Positions 1 through 7,423 of a stretch of DNA of 20,163 nt are shown here, piece after piece. The notes below the pieces were generated by a model. The model was not told the DNA's origin, searched no databases, and was given only the letters and a program-made list of their open reading frames with translations. A program made the position numbers and the translations under genes. How positions within the stretch are numbered: the first letter of the stretch is position 1; each line of letters opens with the position of its first letter. This DNA is from DASZCR01 sp035942915. GTDB lineage: Bacteria > Acidobacteriota > Blastocatellia > Pyrinomonadales > Pyrinomonadaceae. The stretch lies in the NCBI GenBank assembly GCA_035942915.1, contig DASZCR010000138.1, positions 1 to 20,163 of the forward strand. Reading direction: 5' to 3'.

Positions 1-3000
1 AGCCAGAACAGAGGAGAGTTCTTCACGAGAGAAGGCACGCTGCGCCCAATGCAGGAGAGCCGCCGCGTTGCGATGCGTGATGGCGACTCCTTTCGGTCTC
101 CCGGTCGAGCCTGAAGTGTAGATGAGATAAGCCAGATTCTCCGCTAAGACCTCTGTCTCTGGATTAGCTGAAGCGGGAGCACTGGCAGAGGCTTTGAAGC
201 TCTCCATCAAGAGAGTGTGACCGGAATAGTCAGGGAGAGCTGAGAGGAACTGTTCTCTGCTCAAGAGGACATCAGCTTGTGAGTCAGAGAGCATGAAAGA
301 GAGTCGCTGCTGTGGATAATTGGGGTCTAATGGAACGTATGCGGCTCCCGATTTCAACGTTCCCAACAAAGCCACAACCAAGTCGATGGAACGCTCCATC
401 AAAATGCCGACTCTCGTCTCCGCTCTCACCCCTAAGCTTCTTAGATGATGAGCTATTTGATTGGCTCTCTCATTCAACTCTCGATATGTGACCTGTTCAT
501 CATTGAAACTGACAGCGACAGCATCAGGCGTGCGTTCGACTTGTGCTTCGATGAGGTAATGCAAGCACGCCGCGTCATACTCTTCCGCAGTCTGATTCCA
601 TTCGACTAATAGCTGTCTCTGCTCTTGTGCACTGAGCATCTCCAGTTCAGAGATAGATTGCTCTGGATGACGAACAATGCTCTCTAACAAGTTAGTGAAA
701 TGCGCGCTCATGCGAGCAATCGTTGCGGCTTCAAATAAGTCTGTGCTGTATTCCAGTGTCGCGGCCATTGTGCCGGGCGTTTCGCTGACCATGAGCGTGA
801 GGTCGAACTGTGCGCTGCGTTGCTGCGGGGCAATCGATTCGATAGGCAGCCCGCCCAGCTCCATTTTGGCTCCGGCTTCGCCGAGGGCGAACGACGCCAG
901 ACCTTCGTCGTGCAGGTGGCTCTTCTGAAGGACGAACATCGTCTGGAAGATGGGCGAACGGCTGGGGTCGCGTTCCGGTTGCAGGCGTTCGACCAGCAGC
1001 GCAAAAGGATAGTCCTGATGTTCAAAGGCCGAGAGCACGGTCTGTCGCACCTGACCGAGAAATTCCGCGAAGCCCCTGTCTCCTGAAAGCTCTGCTTTGA
1101 GGACGACCGGATTAACGAAGTAGCCGACCAGACCTGAGAGTCCTGCCAGCGTGCGGCCTGCCGTCGGCGAGCCGACGAGCAGAGATTCCTGCCCCGTATA
1201 GCGATGCAACATCACCTGAAACGCCGCCAGCAGCATCATGTAGAGCGTCACGCCCTGACGCCTGCACACGGCTCTGAGTTCCTCGGCCAACTCCGCGCTC
1301 AAATGGAATGGATGTGATGCGCCGCGTAAGCTCTGGACGGGCGGGCGGGGATGGTCTGTCGGGAGATTCAAAACCGGCAGTTCGCCCGCCAACTGTCGCT
1401 CCCAGTACTCCTGAAGTCTTGCCGCGCCCGCGCCGTTTAAAAGCTCCTGCTGCCAGCGCGCATAATCGCTGTATTGCAGCGTGACGGGCGCGAGGCTGAT
1501 GCGTGTGCCTGTCCTTTCGGCCAGATAAAGGATGCCCAGTTCGTTGACAAGGACGGCCAGCGACCAGAAATCAGCGACGATGTGATGCATCGTCAGCGAG
1601 AGCACGTATTCGCGCGCGGCGCGTTTGCACAGCATCACGCGCAGCAGAGGGCCTTCGTCGAGTTTGAACGGGCGATTAGCCTCCTCTGCGAGTCTTTGTT
1701 GAAGGCTCTCTTCAGTCCAGTCGCGCGCATCCTCTTCTTGAAAGCAGACCTCAGCCTGTTCCTGAACGAGTTGGACGGGCAAGCCCTCTTCGTTCGTGAT
1801 GAAGATGGTTCGCAAGGACGCGTGGCGTTCGACCAGCGTTCGGAATGCGCGACGCATTGCTCCCGCATCCACTTCCGCATGGATACGCACGGCTCCGCCG
1901 ATGTTGTAGGCCGAACTGTCAGGGGCGAGTTGATAGAGAAAATAGAGCGAACGCTGACCGTAAGAGAGCGGATGCTCGGCAGTCAGATTGTCCGACGACG
2001 CAATGCTCACCTCTTCGCTCGACGGAGAGGCGGCCAATTCCGTCATCAGCCGCGAGGCCAGTTCCCCGATGCTCGGACTCTGTAGAAAACTCACGACCGG
2101 AAGCGTCACGCCGAGTCTGGCTTCGATGCTGTGCGTCAACTCGATGGCCGTCAGCGAATCGACGCCGTAGCGAGCGATGGGCTGATTGATGTCGATTTCG
2201 GAAGCGTCCATTCTCAGCTTGGCTGCCAACTGTAGTTTCAGCCATGCTTCGACATCTTCGAGACTCTGTAACGGAGCATCCGGCTCGATGGAAAGCTCTT
2301 TTATTTCCGACGGGGCGGAAGCGCGCCACTCGCCGATGACATCGAGCGTGCCCTCCTGAAATTTGACCCGCGCAGCGTGACGCTGAATCTTGCCGCTGGA
2401 AGTTTTAGGAATCGTCCCCGGTTTGATGAACACGACCGTATGAACTTGAAGTTCATGCTCCTCGGCCAACGCCTGACGAATGGCATCAACCACCTCCGCC
2501 ACATTCAAACCGGCGACGCGGCGGTGTTCTACCTCCTGCACCACGACGAGCCGCTCTTCGCCCGCCAACTCGACGGAGAAGGCTGCGCCGCCGCCCGGCC
2601 GCAAGGCCGCATGGCTACGCTCAACCGTCAACTCGATGTCCTGCGGATAGTGATTACGGCCGCGTATGATGATGAGGTCTTTCAAGCGACCCGTGACGAA
2701 CAACTGATTATTGTTCAGATATCCGAGGTCGCCCGTGCGCAGAAACGGCCCTTCGCCCGTGTCTGCCAGATACGCTCTGAAGGTGCGCTCCGTCTCTTCA
2801 GGCATATCCCAGTAGCCTTGCGCGACGCTCGGCCCCGCGACCCATATCTCTCCGACCGAATCGGGAGCAGCGAGCGTCGCAGATTCGGGGTCGACGATGA
2901 TGACCTTTTGGTCGAGCAGGGCTTGACCGCAACTGACGAGAGTCTGTGTGTCGGCATCCTCAGCCGAAGCTGTGACGATGGCGTGACTCTCAAGCCGCGA

Positions 3001-4092
3001 GCGTCGCACGGTGTGAAGAATGTGCGGGCCTGCTTTGACTCCGCCGGTGACAATCAGTGTGGCCTCGGCCAGACCGTAACAGGGCGAGAAAGACTCTTCG
3101 CGGAACCCCTGCGGCGCGAACGTCTCTGCGAATCGCTTCAAGGTTTCTTCACGAACCGGCTCGGCACCGTTGAAGGCCGTCGTCCAACTGCTCAAGTCGA
3201 GCGTGGCGCGCTGTTCGGGTGAAATCTTCCGCACACACAAGTCATACGCGAAATTGGGAGCGCCGCTCGTCGTTGCTTTGTATTGCGAGATGGCACGCAG
3301 CCAGCGGTAAGGGCTTTGCAAAAACGCCGTCGGCGACATGAGAATGCACGGCGCACCCAGATATAAGGGTTGCAGGATATTCCCGATAAGCCCCATGTCG
3401 TGATAGAGAGGCAACCAGCCGACGATAACGGAGCGCTCCGTCTGCTGAAACGCCTGCTTAATCAAGCGTTCGTTGTGCAGCAGATTTCCGTGAGTGACCA
3501 TCACGCCTTTCGGCGTTGAGGTCGAGCCGGAGGTGTACTGAAGAAAAGCCAGCGTCTCACCCGTGCAGACGGGTTCCTGCCAACGCTCAGCCCATTCGTC
3601 GGAGAGGTTGTCGGTCGCTATCAATTGCATTCCCTGCAAGGCGGGATTTCCGTCGAGCAAGGGGGCGAGTATCGACTGCGTGGAGGCCGTGCAGAGAGCC
3701 ACCTGCGGCTTGCAGTTGTTGGCAATAGCAGAAATTCTCGGCAGTTTACGGTCAGCGCGTGCGAGGCGCGGAGGGTAAGCGGGAACGGCGACGACCTGCG
3801 CGTAGAGGCATCCGAAAAAAGCGGCGATGTAATCCAACCCCGAAGGATAGAGCAAGAGAGCGCGCTCGCCGACCGCATGCGAAGACTGAAGCAGCGCCGC
3901 GATGGCTCTCGCTTTCCGGTCAAGCTCTCCGTAAGTTAATTGAATCTGCTCCGTCTCTCCGTCAACCAAAAAGATATAGCCCACCTCGTCGGGCTGTCGG
4001 AGCGCCCGCCTGCGGAGCAGTTCCACCAGAGAAGAAAACTCCGGCGGCGAGGTCTGAAGGTCTTCGGAATGGATGCCTGCGCTGTTGTACAT
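1..4092 (-). CDS. NRPS with N-terminal fatty acyl-AMP ligase (FAAL-ACP-C-A, 3' end outside window)
   Basis: Loads a fatty acid as acyl-AMP onto a carrier domain and condenses it with a first amino acid: lipopeptide initiation in the cytoplasm. 1364 codons are visible, open through base 1 and in one frame. Order: FAAL about residues 1-585 (YTSGSTSTPKG from Tyr186; downstream GWLPLYHDMGLIG, typical of FAALs); carrier domain about 605-680 (YGVDSLTAIEL, phosphopantetheine Ser646); condensation domain about 700-1140 (HHIVADFW, His836-His837 and Asp841); start of an adenylation domain from about 1160 (YTSGSTGRPKG from Tyr1325), cut before its specificity residues. Start ATG at 4092 is preceded by AAAGAGG a few bases upstream. 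It follows the SbnB gene on the same strand after 47 bp, so the two are probably one operon. The condensation motif has Phe where the usual HHxxxDG has Gly. Acyl chain and amino acid cannot be predicted from this fragment. Confidence 0.95.
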   Translation of the reverse strand, partial: MYNSAGIHSEDLQTSPPEFSSLVELLRRRALRQPDEVGYIFLVDGETEQIQLTYGELDRKARAIAALLQSSHAVGERALLLYPSGLDYIAAFFGCLYAQVVAVPAYPPRLARADRKLPRISAIANNCKPQVALCTASTQSILAPLLDGNPALQGMQLIATDNLSDEWAERWQEPVCTGETLAFLQYTSGSTSTPKGVMVTHGNLLHNERLIKQAFQQTERSVIVGWLPLYHDMGLIGNILQPLYLGAPCILMSPTAFLQSPYRWLRAISQYKATTSGAPNFAYDLCVRKISPEQRATLDLSSWTTAFNGAEPVREETLKRFAETFAPQGFREESFSPCYGLAEATLIVTGGVKAGPHILHTVRRSRLESHAIVTASAEDADTQTLVSCGQALLDQKVIIVDPESATLAAPDSVGEIWVAGPSVAQGYWDMPEETERTFRAYLADTGEGPFLRTGDLGYLNNNQLFVTGRLKDLIIIRGRNHYPQDIELTVERSHAALRPGGGAAFSVELAGEERLVVVQEVEHRRVAGLNVAEVVDAIRQALAEEHELQVHTVVFIKPGTIPKTSSGKIQRHAARVKFQEGTLDVIGEWRASAPSEIKELSIEPDAPLQSLEDVEAWLKLQLAAKLRMDASEIDINQPIARYGVDSLTAIELTHSIEARLGVTLPVVSFLQSPSIGELASRLMTELAASPSSEEVSIASSDNLTAEHPLSYGQRSLYFLYQLAPDSSAYNIGGAVRIHAEVDAGAMRRAFRTLVERHASLRTIFITNEEGLPVQLVQEQAEVCFQEEDARDWTEESLQQRLAEEANRPFKLDEGPLLRVMLCKRAAREYVLSLTMHHIVADFWSLAVLVNELGILYLAERTGTRISLAPVTLQYSDYARWQQELLNGAGAARLQEYWERQLAGELPVLNLPTDHPRPPVQSLRGASHPFHLSAELAEELRAVCRRQGVTLYMMLLAAFQVMLHRYTGQESLLVGSPTAGRTLAGLSGLVGYFVNPVVLKAELSGDRGFAEFLGQVRQTVLSAFEHQDYPFALLVERLQPERDPSRSPIFQTMFVLQKSHLHDEGLASFALGEAGAKMELGGLPIESIAPQQRSAQFDLTLMVSETPGTMAATLEYSTDLFEAATIARMSAHFTNLLESIVRHPEQSISELEMLSAQEQRQLLVEWNQTAEEYDAACLHYLIEAQVERTPDAVAVSFNDEQVTYRELNERANQIAHHLRSLGVRAETRVGILMERSIDLVVALLGTLKSGAAYVPLDPNYPQQRLSFMLSDSQADVLLSREQFLSALPDYSGHTLLMESFKASASAPASANPETEVLAENLAYLIYTSGSTGRPKGVAITHRNAAALLHWAQRAFSREELSSVLA

Positions 4093-4139
4093 ACAACCTC
4101 TTTATGACATTGACCTGAGCACGCGTTGAGAAGACGACG

Positions 4140-5174
4140 CTACTCGTGCGGCCACTCAGTCCAACTCGGCGGCAAGAACTGCCGGAGGACAGTTCCGCTG
4201 CCCTGCTCTCGCGCCGCCTCGACGACGTACTTGCTGAGAGCTAAATCAAGGATGCCAAGCCCGAAGGGGCTGAAGACGACCGTCCTGCGCGCATCGTCCC
4301 GCGCCTGAATCCGACCTGTCAGCACATCTGCAATTTCGCTTTTGACGAAGTCTCGATTGCCGACCTTTTGCTCCGTCAGATGAATGGAGGTCTGTGCGCG
4401 GCAGACGTGGTCGATATCGTCCACGATGTTCTCGCAGGAGAGAATCACTTCCGGCATCAGGTCGCGCAACGAAACATGCAGAATGGTGGCGGCAGGCGGG
4501 CACATCGAAAGGTCGTAGATGTAGGGCTGCGTGGCCGTCGTCGCCAAAGACACTAACGGGCATCTTTCGAGCACGGCCTGCACTTCATCAACTATCTCGA
4601 CGTTGAGTCGGTCGTCTCCTCTACTGACAAGCCGCTTGAACTGTTGCGTGCGGCTCGCGTCAACGTCGAAGATGACCATGTTTGTAATTCCCGCGAAAAC
4701 CTTCCGCAGGAATCGCACCACTTCAAAATTGATAAGCCCGCAGCCGATAACGCCGACGCTCGTCTCGTCTTGATTAGAGTGCAGAACTTGCGCGGCCAGC
4801 GCCGCACTGGCTGCCGTGCGCTTCGCGCTGATGACCGAGCCTTCAAGGATGGCCTCCGGCCTGCCCGTGTGCGTCGAGTTGAGGATGATGGCGGCGGAGG
4901 CGCGGTCTAATCCGCTCGCATGATTATCAGGAAAGGAGGCAATCCATTTGATGCCCGCTACGGCAAACTCACCGCCGAGAAGAGCCGGCAATCCTATAAT
5001 CCTGTTCTTCTCATTATCGGGAAACCTTAAGAAGACGGAATGCGGCAGTGAATCCTCCTTGCGCCCGTGAGTTTCATAGGCGCTGCGGACAATCTCTATG
5101 AGCTTTACTTCTTGTCCCGCGAGTAAAGAAAGCACCTCGCCGCCTTTAAGAATCAACAGTTCATCGTTGTTCAT
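4140..5174 (-). CDS. sbnB: 2,3-diaminopropionate biosynthesis protein, SbnB family (ornithine cyclodeaminase superfamily)
   Basis: 344 residues, close to the usual SbnB length. The family oxidises N-(1-amino-1-carboxy-2-ethyl)-glutamate with NAD+, releasing L-2,3-diaminopropionate and 2-oxoglutarate. Visible hallmarks: LPHSVFLRFPDN near residue 43, IKWIASFP with Lys76, LNSTHTGRPEAILEG near 98, dinucleotide-binding GVIGCGLIN at 141-149, SLRDLMPEV and DDIDHVCRAQTS in the second half, and VFSPFGLGILDLAL near the C-terminus. The overall match is to SbnB rather than to ornithine cyclodeaminase or alanine dehydrogenase. Its stop lies 47 bp before the FAAL-NRPS start, so the likely role is to supply diaminopropionate to that assembly line. 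The partner synthase SbnA is not in the window. Start ATG at 5174 has no strong Shine-Dalgarno; a 5-bp hairpin (5192-5206) sits just upstream. Confidence 0.9.
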   Translation of the reverse strand: MNNDELLILKGGEVLSLLAGQEVKLIEIVRSAYETHGRKEDSLPHSVFLRFPDNEKNRIIGLPALLGGEFAVAGIKWIASFPDNHASGLDRASAAIILNSTHTGRPEAILEGSVISAKRTAASAALAAQVLHSNQDETSVGVIGCGLINFEVVRFLRKVFAGITNMVIFDVDASRTQQFKRLVSRGDDRLNVEIVDEVQAVLERCPLVSLATTATQPYIYDLSMCPPAATILHVSLRDLMPEVILSCENIVDDIDHVCRAQTSIHLTEQKVGNRDFVKSEIADVLTGRIQARDDARRTVVFSPFGLGILDLALSKYVVEAAREQGSGTVLRQFLPPSWTEWPHE

Positions 5175-5447
5175 AATTTTTCGCTTAACGGAGGCTGCAA
5201 AAGCCTGTCGCGGAACAGACCCGGAGGTCGATTCGAGTCAAAGTTATTGCCTGCACACACTGTGGTCTAATGTGCGTGAGGGACGGTCGAAGCGTGTTTT
5301 GGGTGTTATTTTGTCGAGAGGGGAGAGCGGATTCTCGACCAATTGAGGGGAGGATTTGACCCTTCGTGCACGCTACCCTGTAACGGTCAGCCTACGGAAC
5401 TTGCTTCGCACCGAGCGATGCGACAACACCGCAATCCATTCCAGCAA

Positions 5448-5468
5448 AATATGCACAGAATATGCACA
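5448..5468. repeat. Two 10-bp direct repeats with 11-bp period
   Basis: AATATGCACA occurs at 5448-5457 and again at 5459-5468, separated by one base, so the copies lie on the same helix face. On the minus strand they read TGTGCATATT. They sit about 275 bp upstream of sbnB in an AT-rich stretch. Such phased repeats can be regulator sites, but only two copies are seen and no regulator is known. Confidence 0.4.
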
Positions 5469-5559
5469 TGGACAGTTGTTCTTGAGTTAGACTCAGCCGG
5501 AAGAATTCTGCTGACTATCATCTTACTTTAGACAATGCTACCGCACTTCGCAGCACAAG

Positions 5560-5646
5560 TTAGGCTGGTGCGAAGATTCGAATTCTGATTTAGTGAGACG
5601 AGATGACCGTTTGCAAAGTCTACCAATTCGGCCATCAAAAAACCCT
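5560..5646 (-). pseudogene. Degenerate tRNA-like sequence
   Basis: Read on the minus strand there is a D-arm-like GGCCGAATTGGTAGAC (starting about 5633), then TTTGCAAAC, which would place a GCA anticodon in a loop, then a T-loop-like TTCGAATC followed by CGCACCA. D-arm to T-loop spacing fits a tRNA. The T stem has mismatches, the anticodon stem is at best 4 bp, and I found no 7-bp acceptor stem. It is therefore more likely a decayed tRNA or chance resemblance than a working tRNA. Confidence 0.3.
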
Positions 5647-5673
5647 AACGCAAAACAAACACTATCTCGGTTA

Positions 5674-6405
5674 TCAGACCTGCGCTACTTCCTGCTCGGC
5701 CTTCGAGGCCGTTTGCCCGGTCTTCTCATCAACGACGCGGCCGTCGAAGAGATGCACGACGCGGTCAGCCTGATATGTGTAACGCGGGTCGTGCGTGACC
5801 ATGCAGATAGTCGCGCCGCCCTGATGCAGTTGGTTGAGAAGTTCCATGACCGCCTCGCTGTTGGTCGAGTCGAGGTTGCCGGTCGGTTCGTCTGCCAACA
5901 GGATGCTCGGTTTTCCGGCAACAGCGCGTGCGACGGCCACTCTCTGCTGCTGACCACCCGACAGTTGGCTCGGTAGATGCTGTGCGCGATGCCCCATTTG
6001 AACTTTCTCCAATGCTTCAAGCACATGCTTCCGGCGTTCGCTTGAAGACATGCCGCGATAGGTCAGGGGCAATTCGACATTCTCGTAGACCGTCAGGTCG
6101 CCGATGAGGTTGAAGCTCTGGAAGATGAAGCCGACTTCGCGGTTGCGTATTCGCGCGCGCTCGACCAGAGAGAGGTGACTCACAGGCTGGCCGTTTAGCA
6201 CGTATTGGCCCTCTGTGGGAGAATCCAGCAGACCGAGAATCGAAAGCAAGGTTGACTTACCGCAACCGGAAGGGCCTGCAATTGAGACATACTCTCCCTT
6301 CTCGATAGTCAAGTGGATTCCGCTAAGCGCATGCGTCTCCACCTCTTCGGTTACAAAAACCTTCTTCACTTCTTCCAGACTGATTAACGGCTGCGCTGAT
6401 GTCAT
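5674..6405 (-). CDS. ABC transporter ATP-binding protein, MacB/LolD type
   Basis: 243-residue cytoplasmic ATPase. Visible motifs: Walker A GPSGCGKS at 44-51, Q-loop FQSFNL with Gln96, signature LSGGQQQR at 148-155, Walker B plus D-loop ILLADEPTGNLDS ending at 180, and H-loop THD with His205. The closely spaced LSGGQQQR and DEPTGNLDS style is that of the MacB/LolD/FtsE class, which pairs with FtsX-like permeases and often exports peptides or lipids. No permease or membrane-fusion gene is next to it. It lies on the same strand as the lipopeptide genes, so export of, or resistance to, the product is a reasonable inference, but a 500-bp gap separates it from sbnB. Start ATG at 6405 is preceded by the strong ribosome site GAGGGAAG. 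Confidence 0.92.
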   Translation of the reverse strand: MTSAQPLISLEEVKKVFVTEEVETHALSGIHLTIEKGEYVSIAGPSGCGKSTLLSILGLLDSPTEGQYVLNGQPVSHLSLVERARIRNREVGFIFQSFNLIGDLTVYENVELPLTYRGMSSSERRKHVLEALEKVQMGHRAQHLPSQLSGGQQQRVAVARAVAGKPSILLADEPTGNLDSTNSEAVMELLNQLHQGGATICMVTHDPRYTYQADRVVHLFDGRVVDEKTGQTASKAEQEVAQV

Positions 6406-6425
6406 CTCTTCCCTCTCAATTCAAC

Positions 6426-6767
6426 TTACCTTGCGCACCCTATCCGACGACGACGTGCCCCTGATAACTGATGCTCGTCAGCAGAATCTAGGCACGTTCC
6501 TGAAGCGTTCATCTGCGATTCAAAAATCCCAGCAAAATCTTTCACATAGGCGTCCGTGACTGTCACCTTGTTATCCTGCTGCGACCCTCCTCTCATACTG
6601 ATGAGAAAATAAGGGTTTTGGTAAAGAGAGCCGTTCTGCCCGTGTTCGATTCTCTTTATATCCACGCGACTAGCCACGCGGTAAAGATAGACCGCGTGCG
6701 GCGATAGAGACTTAAATTTTGCAGGGGTTTGATACGAGCTAGGCAGGATGAGAACTATGCCTGCATC
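6426..6767 (-). pseudogene. Short coding-like fragment, unknown
   Basis: An open stretch of about 113 codons lies between stops on the minus strand, ending 20 bp before the ABC ATPase start. Its first 85 or so residues look protein-like (for example YQNPYFLISMRGG and VTVTDAYVKDFAGIFESQ), while the C-terminus turns Arg-rich. There is no ATG near the 5' end; GTG at 6677 would give 83 residues but lacks a clear ribosome site. I do not recognise a family. It may be the remnant of a gene lost from the cluster, or chance. Confidence 0.2.
6675..6698. repeat. Perfect 8-bp inverted repeat
   Basis: CACGCGGT at 6675-6682 and ACCGCGTG at 6691-6698 are exact reverse complements around an 8-base spacer. 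No T-run follows on either strand, so it is not an intrinsic terminator. It could be an operator or an RNA hairpin; its position about 270 bp upstream of the ABC ATPase gives no firm clue. Confidence 0.4.
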
Positions 6768-6801
6768 CTATCTACACACGTCAACCCCAAGGATTGATGC
6801 C

Positions 6802-6831
6802 TTGAGCAACTGTTGCGTTTTGCGGTAAGAT
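6802..6831 (+). promoter_or_regulatory. Candidate sigma-70 promoter for a small RNA
   Basis: TTGAGC (6802-6807) and TAAGAT (6826-6831) each match four of six consensus bases and are 18 bp apart. The predicted start near 6838 lies about 45 bases before a strong terminator stem on the same strand, with no intervening ORF, which is what makes the promoter call worth making. Confidence 0.45.
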
Positions 6832-6837
6832 GCGGCT

Positions 6838-6925
6838 GTTAGGATGATGCATCTACTGCAATGGCAGCAGTTGTTTTGTCTAGCGCCCCATTGCTATCTA
6901 CCAAATAGCAATGGGGCTTTTTATT
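6838..6925 (+). ncRNA. Candidate small RNA of about 85 nt
   Basis: The transcript predicted from the promoter at 6802-6831 would run from about 6838 to the T-run after the terminator stem. It contains a small hairpin (CTGC/GCAG around AATG, about 6855-6872) and then the 13-bp terminator stem. No ORF of useful size fits. It matches no RNA family I know. Support rests only on promoter and terminator geometry. Confidence 0.4.
6885..6925 (+). terminator. Strong rho-independent terminator
   Basis: GCCCCATTGCTAT (6885-6897) pairs perfectly over 13 bp with ATAGCAATGGGGC (6905-6917) around a 7-base loop, followed at once by five T and then ATT. The T-run is only on the plus strand. No plus-strand protein gene lies upstream, so it probably ends a short untranslated transcript. 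Confidence 0.85.
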
Positions 6926-7159
6926 AGCTACTGGCCCTTCAAAATCTACAAAGGGTTTAATACCTCAACGACCTCAACCCTTGTGCTCCAAAATACAATA
7001 AATCCCCTGATGGTCTAGACGCCTACGAGCGTTTAACCTGCGCCGATTGATTTGTCACGTCGATTATTTAATGCCTAAAGGTCATGGTGAGTATCCTCAG
7101 TAGCAATGCAGGGGGGCTTCTTTTTGAGGCTGCACTATTAATTTATCTGGGCAGGCACA

Positions 7160-7336
7160 ATGATACTCAATTTTTATAAGGTGTCAACTTACGACGGGAG
7201 TAGCGCACAAGCTCTGGCGCTCCGTATGTTCACGAATAAAAAATGGTACGCCACCACCGGCACTGCTCCGTCTAAAAATATTCGCTCGAATAGCTCTCAC
7301 CTGATACCGGCTGCCCAATACCGAACCAGAACATAA
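7160..7336 (+). CDS. Small hypothetical ORF (58 codons)
   Basis: ATG at 7160 to TAA at 7334-7336. The predicted peptide is basic in its second half and includes FYKVSTYDGSS and MFTNKKWYATTG, which read like real protein rather than low-complexity shadow, but I recognise no family. A weak purine stretch (GGGCAGG) lies upstream of the start. It lies in the low-GC region where no other gene competes for the strand. It could equally be the remnant of a larger decayed gene. Confidence 0.2.
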   Translation: MILNFYKVSTYDGSSAQALALRMFTNKKWYATTGTAPSKNIRSNSSHLIPAAQYRTRT

Positions 7337-7423
7337 CAGAGAGGCACGGGCACACCGCCCCCACAGGTTTTGTCTAACCTACATCTCTGGTCAATACATT
7401 TAACTGTTAATGAATGGGTCATG

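Larger units (their letters stand above)
5175..5673. other. Intergenic gap between ABC ATPase and sbnB
   Basis: About 500 bp with no credible gene. Its upper half (about 5440-5660) is clearly AT-richer than the flanking genes. It contains a tRNA-like relic (minus strand, about 5560-5646), an 11-bp-phased direct repeat (5448-5468), a small dyad TGAGT-TAG-ACTCA near 5483-5495 and an imperfect 7-bp inverted repeat (5313-5319 with 5333-5339). I found no convincing sigma-70 promoter for sbnB, although the length suggests sbnB has its own regulatory region rather than reading through from the ATPase gene. Confidence 0.6.

Noticed and set aside
2377..3222. 281-codon plus-strand ORF over the FAAL domain
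   Set aside because: The minus strand shows a continuous FAAL domain here; the plus frame has no family resemblance.
5313..5339. Inverted repeat GTCGAGA/TCTCGAC as a terminator
   Set aside because: The 7-bp stem has a 13-base loop and no T-run follows on either strand.
5641..5673. Possible terminator after the ABC ATPase
   Set aside because: A T-run exists on the minus strand, but the only stem is 4-5 bp with a loop of over 20 bases.
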